From an uncultured Neomegalonema sp. (lineage in GTDB: Bacteria > Pseudomonadota > Alphaproteobacteria > Rhodobacterales > Rhodobacteraceae): a DNA stretch of 33,795 bases. Every line of letters begins with the position of its first letter. Within the stretch, counting starts at the first letter, position 1. The notes beneath the pieces were generated by a model that saw nothing but the letters and a program-made list of their open reading frames with translations, was not told where the DNA came from and made no database searches. The stretch covers positions 1 to 33,795 of the forward strand of contig CALFAK010000081.1 of NCBI GenBank assembly GCA_937948985.1, written 5' to 3'. This document shows positions 1 through 8,376 of this stretch, one piece after another. The position numbers and the translations under genes were made by a program.

Positions 1-654
1 TGTCGGCAAGCGGGCTGCGGGTTGATCGGCGGCGAAACGGCAGAGATGCCGGGGCTTTATGCGAAGGGGGATTACGATCTTGCCGGGTTCTCTGTTGGCG
101 CGGTCGAGCGGGATGCTGTGCTGCCACGGGCGGCGCAAGCGGGGGATGTCCTTTTGGGGCTGGCCTCGTCGGGGCCGCACTCGAACGGGTATTCGCTGAT
201 CCGCAAGGTTGTCGGCATGGCTGGTTTGGCTTGGGATAACCGCGCGCCGTTTGCGGAGGGCACGGTGGCCGAAGCACTTCTGACGCCAACGCGGATTTAT
301 ATCAAGGCCGGGATGGCGGTGCTGGACATCGCCGGATTGCGCGGTTTTGCACATATCACGGGCGGCGGATTGACCGAGAACGTGCCGCGCATCCTGTCCG
401 ATGATCTGGCCGCACGGATTGATCCTGACAGCTGGGAGCGTCCCGCCGTGTTCGACTGGCTGGCATCGGCGGGCGGGATTGAGGAGGCGGAGATGCGGCG
501 CGCCTTCAACTGCGGCATCGGCATGGTCGTCGTCGTCTCAGCTGCGGATGCGGATGTGGCGCGCGGGCGGCTGGAGGCGGCGGGCGAAACGGTCTCGGTG
601 ATCGGGCGTATTGAGGCGCGGGACGGGGATGCTGTTGTCTACGGGCCGCTCTGA
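1..654 (+). CDS. purM: Phosphoribosylformylglycinamidine cyclo-ligase (AIR synthetase), 3' part
   Basis: This is the C-terminal part of PurM, which closes the imidazole ring of formylglycinamidine ribonucleotide with ATP to give AIR in de novo purine synthesis. The frame is open at base 1, so the N-terminal part lies outside the window. The visible start of the frame reads through the conserved GCGLIGGETAEMPG segment, and ASSGPHSNGYSLIRK and HITGGGLTENVPR follow. All are hallmarks of the PurM/SelD ATP-binding fold. The stop codon overlaps the purN start by one base (TGATG), so the two genes are translationally coupled. The apparent TTG start at 22 is only an internal codon. Identity is secure from the motifs and the purN neighbour. 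Confidence 0.97.
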   Translation, partial: CRQAGCGLIGGETAEMPGLYAKGDYDLAGFSVGAVERDAVLPRAAQAGDVLLGLASSGPHSNGYSLIRKVVGMAGLAWDNRAPFAEGTVAEALLTPTRIYIKAGMAVLDIAGLRGFAHITGGGLTENVPRILSDDLAARIDPDSWERPAVFDWLASAGGIEEAEMRRAFNCGIGMVVVVSAADADVARGRLEAAGETVSVIGRIEARDGDAVVYGPL

Positions 655-1301
655 TGCGGGTGGCGGCGTTTGTTTCAGGGCGCGGCTCGAACATGATCGC
701 GCTGGCCGAAGCCTGTGCGGAGGCCGGATTTCCGGCTGATATGGCGCTGGTATTCTCGAATGTGCCGGATGCGGGCGGACTGGAGCGGGCGTCCTCGCTG
801 GGGATTGCCACGGCGGCGCTGTCGCATCGGGATTTCGGCAAAGACCGCGAGGCGCATGAGCGCGGGATCGATAAAATCATGCACGAACATGAGATCGATC
901 TGATATGCCTCGCCGGATATATGCGCCTGCTGACGCCGTGGTTTGTGGAGACGTGGCGCGACCGGATGATTAACATCCACCCTTCCCTACTGCCCGCGTT
1001 CAAAGGGCTTGAAACACATGAGCGAGTGCTTGCGGAGGGGGCGAAATGGCACGGATGCTCGGTGCATTTCGTGCGGCCCGCGATGGATGAGGGGCCGATT
1101 GTGGCCCAAGCCGCTGTACCCGTTGCCGCCGATGATGATGCGGACACACTGGCCGCGCGGGTTCTGACGGCGGAGCATCAACTTTATCCTCATGCGCTGC
1201 GGCTGGTGGCGAGCGGAGCCGTGCGGGTTGAGGGTGAGCGGGTCGTGGCGCAGGGCAGCACTTTGCCGGAGATCGCCTATAATCCGCCATTGAAGGAATA
1301 A
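654..1301 (+). CDS. purN: Phosphoribosylglycinamide formyltransferase (GART)
   Basis: PurN transfers a formyl group from 10-formyl-tetrahydrofolate to GAR in purine synthesis. The 215-residue length is normal for the family. The phosphate-binding SGRGSN loop is at residues 8-13. The catalytic Asn and His lie in INIHPSLLP (N107, H109), and the catalytic Asp is in the DEGPI segment (D145). All three expected catalytic residues are therefore present. The ATG at 654 overlaps the purM stop, and the next gene starts 3 bases after this stop, so purM, purN and the saccharopine dehydrogenase probably share one transcript. Confidence 0.97.
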   Translation: MRVAAFVSGRGSNMIALAEACAEAGFPADMALVFSNVPDAGGLERASSLGIATAALSHRDFGKDREAHERGIDKIMHEHEIDLICLAGYMRLLTPWFVETWRDRMINIHPSLLPAFKGLETHERVLAEGAKWHGCSVHFVRPAMDEGPIVAQAAVPVAADDDADTLAARVLTAEHQLYPHALRLVASGAVRVEGERVVAQGSTLPEIAYNPPLKE

Positions 1302-1304
1302 GCG

Positions 1305-2357
1305 ATGCATATTTGGATGCGTGATGAGGCGCGGGACACAGAGCGCCGTGCGCCGTTGGTGCCGGATGATGCGGCCACGCTGATCGCAGCAGGGACACAG
1401 GTTTCGGTCGAGCGCAGTGAAAAGCGGATTTTCAGCGATGATGCTTATACGGCGGCGGGTTGTAGCCTGGTCGATGCGGGCAGTTGGACAGATGCCCCCA
1501 CAGGCGCGCTGGTGTTGGGAGTCAAAGAACTGCCCGCACAGCCGGATACCCTGCACGGTCATTTTGCTCATTTTGCACATCTTTATAAGGATCAACGCGG
1601 CTGGCGGGATGAGATTGCGCGGTTCGGGCGTGGCGGGGCGACGCTGTATGATCTGGAATATCTGACCGACACGCGGGGCGTACGGGTGGCCGCTTTCGGA
1701 TACTGGGCCGGATGGCTTGGCGCGGCGATTGGCCTGTCGGGATGGCTGTCGGCGCAGCGGGGCGCGGCATTAGCGGGCGTTGCGGCGCAGGAGACACGGG
1801 AGGGGTTTCTCGTCCCGATCCGCGCCATGCTGGCGCAAGGCGATGCGCCGCGTGCTTTGGTGGTCGGGGCGCTTGGGCGATCCGGACAAGGGGCGTGTGA
1901 TCTGTTCACAGCGTGCGGGATTGAGCCGACGCGCTGGGATCAGGCCGAAACACGCGATCTGGACCGCCCTGCCCTGCTCGCGCATGATTTATTGGTGAGT
2001 TGCGTGTTGTTGCGCGGTCCGGGCCTGTTGCTGGCGACAAAGGAGGCACTTTCGGACGCGGGCGCTCGATTGAGCATGATTTCAGATGTGGCGTGTGATC
2101 CGTTGTCAGATTTTAATCCGCTGCCCGTTTACGACGTGCCGACCGGCTGGGATACGCCGTTTATCGAGGTTGCGCAGCGTGAGAGCGCGACGGTTCACCT
2201 GACCGCCATCGATAATTTGCCGTCCCTGCTGCCCAAGGAAGCATCGGAGGATTTTTCGCGGTCGCTGACGCCCGTATTGGGTGCTTTTTCCGAAGGCACG
2301 CCGTGGCGGAACGCGGAACGGGATTTTAAAGCGGCATTGCAGCGCGCGGGTTTGTGA
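1305..2357 (+). CDS. Saccharopine dehydrogenase (NAD+, L-lysine-forming), LYS1-like
   Basis: The 350-residue protein has the AlaDH/PNT-type N-terminal domain layout of fungal LYS1 and its alphaproteobacterial relatives, which interconvert saccharopine with lysine plus 2-oxoglutarate. The proposed catalytic pair is visible as K74 in LGVKELP and H92 in the FAHLYKDQ segment. Both segments closely resemble the corresponding part of yeast LYS1. The ATG follows the purN stop by 3 bases, with a GAAGGA-type ribosome site inside the end of purN. Bacteria of this group make lysine by the diaminopimelate route, so a role in lysine catabolism or an uncharacterised imine reduction is plausible. The family call is firm, the physiological direction is inferred. 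Confidence 0.85.
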   Translation: MHIWMRDEARDTERRAPLVPDDAATLIAAGTQVSVERSEKRIFSDDAYTAAGCSLVDAGSWTDAPTGALVLGVKELPAQPDTLHGHFAHFAHLYKDQRGWRDEIARFGRGGATLYDLEYLTDTRGVRVAAFGYWAGWLGAAIGLSGWLSAQRGAALAGVAAQETREGFLVPIRAMLAQGDAPRALVVGALGRSGQGACDLFTACGIEPTRWDQAETRDLDRPALLAHDLLVSCVLLRGPGLLLATKEALSDAGARLSMISDVACDPLSDFNPLPVYDVPTGWDTPFIEVAQRESATVHLTAIDNLPSLLPKEASEDFSRSLTPVLGAFSEGTPWRNAERDFKAALQRAGL

Positions 2358-2656
2358 AAAGAATTGGGATAATTTCGTTGGCCCCACTCATTCGCCGGGA
2401 CTCGATCCGATGTCTGTATAAGTATCGAAAATCAACTTAACTTTGACAGGCTCCGCACCTGCAACGCAGCATTACGCGCGGGTACAGGTGTTCAACTTTT
2501 GACACCCGCACGACACATGACGCGGTCTGGATAATGCGGTTTTTTGCGCACTGCCGCGTGCATTATGCGGGCAAAGCGTCAGTGTGCCACGAGAGCAAAT
2601 GCCGCCAAAATCACCATTGCGCTTGAATTCCCGCGCCCAAACCTTAAACCAAGCCC
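2358..2656. other. Intergenic region, no gene seen
   Basis: About 300 bases lie between the saccharopine dehydrogenase and the DUF2842 gene. The segment has TTGACA hexamers at 2443-2448 and 2499-2504. Neither has a convincing -10 box at normal spacing, although a GATAAT lies at 2530. An imperfect inverted repeat of TAATGC and GCATTA lies around 2532-2565. No tRNA, SRP RNA or 6S RNA signature was recognised. The short frame overlapping 2584-2850 is out of frame with the real gene and is not supported. Confidence 0.4.
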
Positions 2657-2860
2657 ATGACACTTCGCACCCGCAAGCTGCTCGGCAGCATCGTTTTAAT
2701 GCTTTGGATGATCACCTTTTCGCTGCTGGCGATGGCGGTGATCGGAAAAATGCCCGCGCGACCGCACTTCCTCTTGGAACTCATCATGTATGTTGTTTTG
2801 GGTTTTGCTTGGATATTGCCGTTAAAACCTGTGTTTATCTGGATGGGTAAGGGAAAATAG
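2657..2860 (+). CDS. DUF2842 family small membrane protein
   Basis: A 67-residue protein with two hydrophobic helices (about residues 8-30 and 40-58). It matches the DUF2842 pattern seen across alphaproteobacteria: an MTLRTRKLLG start, a first membrane helix ending in LLAMAV, and a second helix ending AWILPLKPVFIWM. Its function is unknown. The ATG at 2657 fits the family's usual start. It precedes the yggT-like gene by 65 bases on the same strand. Confidence 0.8.
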   Translation: MTLRTRKLLGSIVLMLWMITFSLLAMAVIGKMPARPHFLLELIMYVVLGFAWILPLKPVFIWMGKGK

Positions 2861-2925
2861 GGATATTGCCCCTATGGCTCAGAGCGCCTATCTAGCCCCG
2901 AGGAATTTTTGCTTAAGGACAGCCG

Positions 2926-3213
2926 ATGACCGCGCTTGCATTTTTGATAAATTCGGTCGCCAGCATAATATGGTGGCTTATCCTGATCTATGTGGTGATG
3001 AGCTGGCTGGTCGGGTTTAACGTTATTAACCTTCAAAATCATATTGTTAGACAGATTTATTACGGCATCAATAATCTGGTCGAACCGATTTTGGCACCCA
3101 TCAGGCGGATTTTGCCAACGGCGGGCGGCATTGATTTTTCGCCCATCGTGCTGCTGATCGGCATTGAGTTCTTACGCATCTTTATCGTCCGCGACATGCT
3201 CGGCGGATTTTAA
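2926..3213 (+). CDS. YggT family integral membrane protein
   Basis: The 95-residue protein has the YggT layout. A first membrane helix (about 5-30) contains the WW..LIYVVMSWL pattern. A loop with the conserved N..V.PIL.PIRR.LP motif follows at about 50-66. A second helix (about 70-92) begins G.IDFSPIV. YggT proteins are linked to cell-envelope or osmotic functions, but their molecular role is unclear. The ATG at 2926 has an AAGGAC ribosome site at 2913-2918. Confidence 0.9.
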   Translation: MTALAFLINSVASIIWWLILIYVVMSWLVGFNVINLQNHIVRQIYYGINNLVEPILAPIRRILPTAGGIDFSPIVLLIGIEFLRIFIVRDMLGGF

Positions 3214-3255
3214 CGCCGTCACAGCTTCGCCCGATTTATGCGCGAAACGGGGAGA

Positions 3256-3594
3256 ATGATGTTTTTCAGAGCAACAATCGTAACTCTGGGCCTGATTGGT
3301 GCGCCATTCATGGGGGCTTACGCTCAGGATTCCGGCACAAATGACTTTGGCATTTCTTTGAATCCCGGCGAAACGATCGTCACGGTTATCCCGATGCAAC
3401 AACCGACGATCATTCAAATCCCGGTGGCACCCGTCGGGCAGACAGAAACTGTTACCATTGTTTCTGATCCTCCCTACGAGATTGATCGGGTGCGCGGTAT
3501 TCCCAGAAACCGCGCGGGATGGACGGGCGATGACAGTGCACCCGCCGCCATTGCCTGTTTTCCCAAAGGTGTTTGCAGCCACCTGAACCAGTAA
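3256..3594 (+). CDS. Hypothetical secreted protein
   Basis: I do not recognise the family. The protein has a signal peptide (MFFRATIVTLGLIGAPFMG followed by AYAQD, a typical AXA cleavage site) and a short, beta-rich mature part of about 90 residues with two cysteines near the end. A GGGGAGA ribosome site at 3249-3255 favours the adjacent ATG codons at 3256 or 3259 over the upstream ATG at 3238. The C-terminal portion contains a GC-rich hairpin (3492-3515). Just after it, the reading of GDDSAPA matches the repeat-derived insert in valS, so part of the C-terminus may come from a palindromic repeat. Confidence 0.6.
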   Translation: MMFFRATIVTLGLIGAPFMGAYAQDSGTNDFGISLNPGETIVTVIPMQQPTIIQIPVAPVGQTETVTIVSDPPYEIDRVRGIPRNRAGWTGDDSAPAAIACFPKGVCSHLNQ

Positions 3595-3595
3595 G

Positions 3596-3883
3596 CTACT
3601 GATCTTCAGGGCATTTCAGCGCGTCGAACTGCGCCTTCGCTTCCGCGATTTCTTTGAGATCATAGGCATCTTCATAGCCCGAAACCGTACCATCGGCACG
3701 CGGTGCGGAGAAATACTCGACGGAAATCAGATTACCCGTAACAACGACCGTTGTGGTCGCGCCATCTTTACAGACGCGCTCCGCAAGAACACGGCGTTCG
3801 GTCGCTTCAGGCTGTTGCTGTTGTGCGAGGGCAGCGCCCGCTGATAGTGTGAATGCCACAGCAGCGAAGAAAATCGTTTTCAT
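3596..3883 (-). CDS. Hypothetical secreted protein
   Basis: A 95-residue protein from the start MKTIFFAAVAF at 3883; an upstream ATG at 3892 adds only three residues. It has a clear signal peptide ending ALAQ at about residue 21. A short Q-rich stretch follows, then a mature domain with two cysteines (in the RVCKDG segment and near the C-terminal KCPED) that could form a disulfide. It is convergent with the preceding secreted protein, with stop codons almost touching (3594 and 3596). No family was recognised. Confidence 0.7.
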   Translation of the reverse strand: MKTIFFAAVAFTLSAGAALAQQQQPEATERRVLAERVCKDGATTTVVVTGNLISVEYFSAPRADGTVSGYEDAYDLKEIAEAKAQFDALKCPEDQ

Positions 3884-3953
3884 ATCTATCACTTAGTTCT
3901 GTTTGTACCGGATAACGGAATCGTGCGTAGCAGTTAGCAATAAACGGACCGGA

Positions 3954-4619
3954 ATGCCCATAAAAACCTCTCAAAATGACAATCCGAATATTACGCTGGT
4001 GGGCGGCGCCGCGTTTGAGCGCAATGATCTGATTACCGCCATCTCCCACGCTCCCTATGTTGTGGCTGCGGATAGCGGTGCGGACCGTGCGTTAGCAGCC
4101 GGTGTGGTACCACGTAAGGTGATTGGCGATATGGACTCGCGCACGGCAGCATTACCATCGGGGGTGGACGTTTTTCTGGTTGAAGAACAAGACAGCACGG
4201 ATTTCGAGAAATGCTTGCGCCTTACGGATGCGCCCCTGACAATCGGGTGCGGCTTTCTGGGTGGCCGGTTGGATCACAGCCTCGCGGCGCTGCACGCCTT
4301 GATTTCGGGGGCCGGGCGGCGGGTCATTCTGATCGGTGAAGAGGATATCGTTTTCGCATCGCCTCTGAATTGGGAGATTCAGCTCGATATCGGGACGCGG
4401 ATTTCTTTTTTTCCGATACATCCCTGCAAGGCAAAGCGGTCAAGCGGTCTGCGCTGGCCGATTGACGGGCTTGAATTCGAGGCGGGCCACATGATCGGGA
4501 CTTCTAATATGGCTGAGAGAAGTACCGTCAGAGCCGATTTCGAGAACCGTGGCTGTGTGACAATTCTTCCCAAAAGCTGGCTCGCAGCTGCCGTTATCAG
4601 CCTAACAGCAAGTGAATAG
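3954..4619 (+). CDS. Thiamine pyrophosphokinase
   Basis: This 221-residue enzyme transfers pyrophosphate from ATP to thiamine to make thiamine diphosphate. The family's acidic and substrate motifs are all visible: AADSGAD (38-44), GDMDS (58-62), DSTDFEKCL (80-88) and GGRLDHS (103-109). A C-terminal beta-rich thiamine-binding region follows, with G.SN at about residue 180. The ATG at 3954 is preferred over the TTG at 3903 because the extra residues resemble no family N-terminus. The gene is divergent from the small secreted protein at 3596-3883, with about 70 bases between them. Confidence 0.93.
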   Translation: MPIKTSQNDNPNITLVGGAAFERNDLITAISHAPYVVAADSGADRALAAGVVPRKVIGDMDSRTAALPSGVDVFLVEEQDSTDFEKCLRLTDAPLTIGCGFLGGRLDHSLAALHALISGAGRRVILIGEEDIVFASPLNWEIQLDIGTRISFFPIHPCKAKRSSGLRWPIDGLEFEAGHMIGTSNMAERSTVRADFENRGCVTILPKSWLAAAVISLTASE

Positions 4620-4678
4620 ACTTGCATTTACACGGCTTTGACCTCAGAACACATAATGAACATGATGGCGGGGGTTAG

Positions 4679-6229
4679 ATGAGCGACGGAGAAAGCGAAA
4701 CTCTGTTTTCGCAAGCGGGGGCGAAAACACAGGAACCCGAAGGCGCATTCTCGGAAGATCAGCGCGTTGCCTATGATCGCGCCTGCGCATTCATCGCCCA
4801 AGGCGGGCTGACCCTTGGCGGCGTGCCGACAGATGCGATGGGTGATCGGGAAGAAATCGATTCCGATATGGGGCGGGTCTTCGCAATTTTGGGGAAGGCC
4901 GGTTCCGGTAAAACGCGTATCCTTGCCCAATTAGGGCGCGAGATTGATGATGCGGGAGCAGAGCAGATTAATCCTGAGCGACTGGCGCACCGCTCCGGTA
5001 AGCTGACATACGCCATCGTCGCACCGACTAACAAAGCGGCAAGCGTGCTGCGCAATCGCGGGGTTGATGCGACTACAATTCACCGGATTATCTATACGCC
5101 TGTCTATGACCCCGAATTCGAGAAAATCGCTGAATGGCTGGAAGATGGCGGCAAGGGCAAACGGCCGGAGCACCCGAGCCTGAGCGAAACGGCGCTCGAC
5201 CGGGCGCTAGAGTTTTTTCTGGAGAACGGCTCAGTTCCGGGTGCATTAGCAAGTGCAGGGCTGCGCGGGACGGAATTTATCAATGGCTGGACCCGGCGTG
5301 AGGACTCAATTGATTACGGTCTTGTTGACGAGTCGTCGATGCTGGATGACAAACAGCTTGAAGATTTGCGCAAGGTCTTCAAAACGCTAATCCTGTTTGG
5401 TGATCCCGCCCAACTGGCACCTGTGGGTCAGTCGAATAAAATGGCCTTCGACATGCTGCCCGATGAATCAAAGGTGCAATTGCATCAGGTGCATCGTCAG
5501 GCTGCGGGCAATCCGATTGTGGAGTTGGCGTATGCTCTGGCCGACCCGGATGTGGATTTTGAGGCTTTCGAGCGTTTGATCCATGAGAAAGCTGAAAACG
5601 ACCCGCGTATTGTGGTTTCCCCGCGCGCTGACCCCATGCTGATGGCACGTTCACCGATGCTGGTTTGGCGTAATGCGACGCGTATAAGGTTGATATGGGC
5701 GTTTCGGACGGTCTTTGACGTGCCGGAGACGGGGCTGGTCCCCGGCGAACCGTTAATCTGTGATGGTGCCGAAATTCCGCTGAAAAACCGGAAAAAACGA
5801 ATCGCTCTTGAGCAAGCCGGGTTAATCAAGGGTGCGCAGGTGTTCTATCTTGGACCAGGTAAGCGACCGGGATTTGCTAAACTTCACGTTGCAGGCGCAT
5901 CTGATCCAAATCTCAGTGCCGCATCGATCATTCAAATTGAGCGCGGAAATGATGCCGAACCCATCATACCTTTAGCCGCAAGAATGGGCGCTGTTTTCGT
6001 TCACGGTGCCGCATGTACGATACATAAAGCGCAGGGTTCACAATGGCGTGAAGTGCAGGTTTTCGCGCCTGACCTATATGCCGCAGCGCGATCGAATCGA
6101 ATGGAAAACAACCTACCGCTGTGGAAACGATTGGCCTATGTCTCAATAACGCGAGCGCAAGAACGGTTGATTTGGGTGACCCGTTACTCAATGAAAAAAC
6201 CGGATAACGCAATAAGTTGCAATTATTAA
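4679..6229 (+). CDS. RecD/PIF1-like ATP-dependent DNA helicase
   Basis: A 516-residue superfamily 1 helicase with the motifs in order: Walker A GKAGSGKT (72-79), motif Ia APTNKAA (115-121), motif II DESSM (217-221), motif III GDPAQLAPVG (241-250), a TIHKAQGSQW motif V and the final VSITRAQERLIWV motif VI. The C-terminal part resembles the UvrD_C_2 region of RecD2-type proteins. It lacks the N-terminal extension of true RecD and is short for RecD2, so it belongs to the shorter RecD-like helicases common in alphaproteobacteria. It likely acts in DNA repair or replication restart. The ATG at 4679 follows a GGGGG-containing site and a closed upstream frame. Confidence 0.88.
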   Translation: MSDGESETLFSQAGAKTQEPEGAFSEDQRVAYDRACAFIAQGGLTLGGVPTDAMGDREEIDSDMGRVFAILGKAGSGKTRILAQLGREIDDAGAEQINPERLAHRSGKLTYAIVAPTNKAASVLRNRGVDATTIHRIIYTPVYDPEFEKIAEWLEDGGKGKRPEHPSLSETALDRALEFFLENGSVPGALASAGLRGTEFINGWTRREDSIDYGLVDESSMLDDKQLEDLRKVFKTLILFGDPAQLAPVGQSNKMAFDMLPDESKVQLHQVHRQAAGNPIVELAYALADPDVDFEAFERLIHEKAENDPRIVVSPRADPMLMARSPMLVWRNATRIRLIWAFRTVFDVPETGLVPGEPLICDGAEIPLKNRKKRIALEQAGLIKGAQVFYLGPGKRPGFAKLHVAGASDPNLSAASIIQIERGNDAEPIIPLAARMGAVFVHGAACTIHKAQGSQWREVQVFAPDLYAAARSNRMENNLPLWKRLAYVSITRAQERLIWVTRYSMKKPDNAISCNY

Positions 6230-6328
6230 CAGCTTAGAAAAGCAAACACTTAGCTTGACTTAACGTCTAAACTGATTAGTCCCTATGCTGACATTTCACT
6301 TAAGCAGTGAGTGCGATAAAGAAAATTT

Positions 6329-6351
6329 TTTTGATATTACAAGTATCAAAA
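6329..6351. promoter_or_regulatory. Perfect 8-bp inverted repeat upstream of the ROK regulator
   Basis: TTTTGATA (6329-6336) and TATCAAAA (6344-6351) form a perfect inverted repeat with a 7-base spacer. It lies 22 bases upstream of the ROK-family regulator start. This geometry suits a dimeric helix-turn-helix regulator and suggests autoregulation. The assignment rests only on symmetry and position. Confidence 0.5.
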
Positions 6352-6373
6352 TGGTAGGTAGGGAACGCATATA

Positions 6374-7564
6374 ATGGAAATGCGGACAGTTCGCAGAGCG
6401 CTTACAGTACGTCCTAGTGAGAAATTGGTTCTCAGTTTTTTGCGGAGACGCGGGAACCTGTCCAAAGCGCAACTTGCGCGTCTCTCCAGTATGAGTGCTC
6501 AGGGTGTTTCGGTTATCGTTGACCGACTGTTGGACCTTCAGCTTGTCAAAAAGGGCGCAAAACAGCGCGGCAAGGTGGGACAACCGTCCACACCGCTGAT
6601 ACTGAATCCTGAGGGTGCCTATTCCATCGGTTTCTTCATTGGTCGCGTCAGCAGTAAGGTCGCTCTTTCCAATTTTGCAGGTACAGTCATTGATGAACGC
6701 ACCCTCGAATACACGGATACATCTGATCCTGAGCTACAAGAAAAGCTGTATCAGGCCGCACTCAGCCTGTCTGCGACGCTAACCCATCAGCAAATGCAGC
6801 GTTTCGTGGGTATCGGGATCGCCGCTGCTGAAGCTGACATCGATTTATTCAATGAAAACCAACTGAACGGCGGGCGCGATAGTAACGCGCAACCCGTATT
6901 GTCCAAGCGCTTAAGCGATCATCTGAATGTACCCTGCTATTGCGTTAACGATATCCGCGCAGCGTGTCTTGCTGAACTGACGCTTGGTCTTGCGCGCGGC
7001 AAATCGAATACGCTGTATTTCAACATCGGCCATTGGTTGGGATCAGGGATTATCCTTGAGGGCAAGTTGTTTGGCCAGGAAGATCAGCTCTCCAGTGATT
7101 TGCATGGGCTGCGCGTGCCGGGGATCCAATCAGATCGCACTGACATACGGTTGATTGACCTCGCATCAATCGGATATTTGGACGAGGCGCTGCAGCGCGC
7201 CGGACATGATCCAAGTGAACAGCTGTCCCGTGAATATGCCGAGAGCCGCGATTTGTACGAAGCGTGGCGCAAAGACGCGGTAGCCGGACTGTCGACGGCA
7301 ATTCATAGTGCTTGTGCGACGATCCGTTTTGACCGGATCATCGTTGACAGCAAGCTGACAGATTCTTCGCTCGAACAATTTGTGGCGGAGTTGAACGCGA
7401 AAGTTGTTGAGGACTCGCTGCCTGAGGCGCGGATACCTGCGGTTAGCTTTGGCACGTTCCAAGGCGATGCCAGGGCGTTCGGTGCCGCGATGGTGCCGAT
7501 GTTCAAAGCGTTTGATGCGGAAGATGAAGCGCGGTCGTCGGGTGCGCGTGAGGCCGTCGCTTAA
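6374..7564 (+). CDS. ROK family transcriptional regulator (NagC/XylR type), atypical
   Basis: The 396-residue protein has an N-terminal winged helix-turn-helix (about 15-60), the ROK linker GKVGQPSTPL (66-75) and a C-terminal sugar-kinase-like fold with VNDIRAACLAE and the glycine-rich FNIGHWLGSGIILEGKLF. ROK repressors sense sugars or sugar phosphates. The usual zinc-binding CXCGXXGCXE cluster is missing: the equivalent place reads DLHGLRVPG. Kinase activity or canonical sugar sensing may therefore be altered. No sugar transporter or kinase gene is adjacent, so its target is not evident. A palindrome just upstream may be its operator. The ATG at 6374 has an AGGGAA site about 9 bases upstream. 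Confidence 0.82.
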   Translation: MEMRTVRRALTVRPSEKLVLSFLRRRGNLSKAQLARLSSMSAQGVSVIVDRLLDLQLVKKGAKQRGKVGQPSTPLILNPEGAYSIGFFIGRVSSKVALSNFAGTVIDERTLEYTDTSDPELQEKLYQAALSLSATLTHQQMQRFVGIGIAAAEADIDLFNENQLNGGRDSNAQPVLSKRLSDHLNVPCYCVNDIRAACLAELTLGLARGKSNTLYFNIGHWLGSGIILEGKLFGQEDQLSSDLHGLRVPGIQSDRTDIRLIDLASIGYLDEALQRAGHDPSEQLSREYAESRDLYEAWRKDAVAGLSTAIHSACATIRFDRIIVDSKLTDSSLEQFVAELNAKVVEDSLPEARIPAVSFGTFQGDARAFGAAMVPMFKAFDAEDEARSSGAREAVA

Positions 7565-7617
7565 AAGCGGCGCCTGGCGCCTACCCTTACGACACCGGCT
7601 TAATCGTCTGCATGGCG

Positions 7618-8160
7618 CTACAGCACAGTTGATTTGGTCGGGTTGTTGCTGTCGACTTTGATGTCCAGAACATCGCCAACGTTGAGCAGCGCAGCTTCTT
7701 GTGGACGGCGTTGCGCGCTGCCCTCGTGCACACCATTGCCGTCCGGTGCGTAGTAGATATACGAAATCCGCATCTGATCAGACAGAAGATGATCTTCAAA
7801 ATCAGGGCGTTTGAGAAGTTGTTGGGCGCGCTCGCATGGCAGAGCCTCGGTCCGGGTGACCCGACCATTGTTATTATTTACGAGGCGGCATTCGCGCGCG
7901 ACGGCGGTGATGCGGGCCTTTACTTCAAAAAATGCGGGCGCAGCGGCGGTTTTACCGCCACCTAAAAACGATGATAAACCGGCGGTGGCCGGAGGAGTTG
8001 CGGCGGCATGGGCGCCGGCCGGGGTTTGCCCCAACACGCCCTGAACCATTCCGACAGCAGGCCCGCCCGTGGCAACCTGATGCGCCCCGCCCAGAAATAC
8101 TCCCGTGACAGCAACACGTCCCAAAATACGCCCGATAATTTCGCTGAAGAAACCGCCCAT
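7618..8160 (-). CDS. Hypothetical protein with N-terminal hydrophobic segment
   Basis: An unrecognised protein of 180 residues. Residues 1-35 are hydrophobic and glycine-rich (MGGFFSEIIGRILGRVAV), suggesting a membrane anchor. A low-complexity Ala/Pro/Gly linker follows to about residue 75. A compact C-terminal domain (about 78-180) has two cysteines, one in ARECRLV and one in LPCERAQ. The start at 8160 is supported by a strong GGGGAGAG ribosome site about 7 bases upstream. It is convergent with the ROK regulator. Codon use and the good ribosome site indicate a real gene. Confidence 0.65.
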   Translation of the reverse strand: MGGFFSEIIGRILGRVAVTGVFLGGAHQVATGGPAVGMVQGVLGQTPAGAHAAATPPATAGLSSFLGGGKTAAAPAFFEVKARITAVARECRLVNNNNGRVTRTEALPCERAQQLLKRPDFEDHLLSDQMRISYIYYAPDGNGVHEGSAQRRPQEAALLNVGDVLDIKVDSNNPTKSTVL

Positions 8161-8376
8161 GCTTTACTCTCCCCACAGTGTTTTGATGAGAAGAGAGTAA
8201 GCGAAAAAAGGGATGGATGATTTAACGTCGCGACAAATGGGCGCGGTTTTTTGGCGCGAATTTTATCTGAATTTGATGGATTGCGCCTGCACGATAAATC
8301 CGGTTTCCACATCGGCCCGAAATGCTCTAAACACCCCGCAAAGCGATGCCTCCACACAGCACCAGTGAGACCGATT

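Noticed and set aside
2499-2535. TTGACA and GATAAT as a promoter for the DUF2842 gene
   Set aside because: The spacer is 25 bases, too long for a sigma-70-type promoter, so it is not listed as a promoter.
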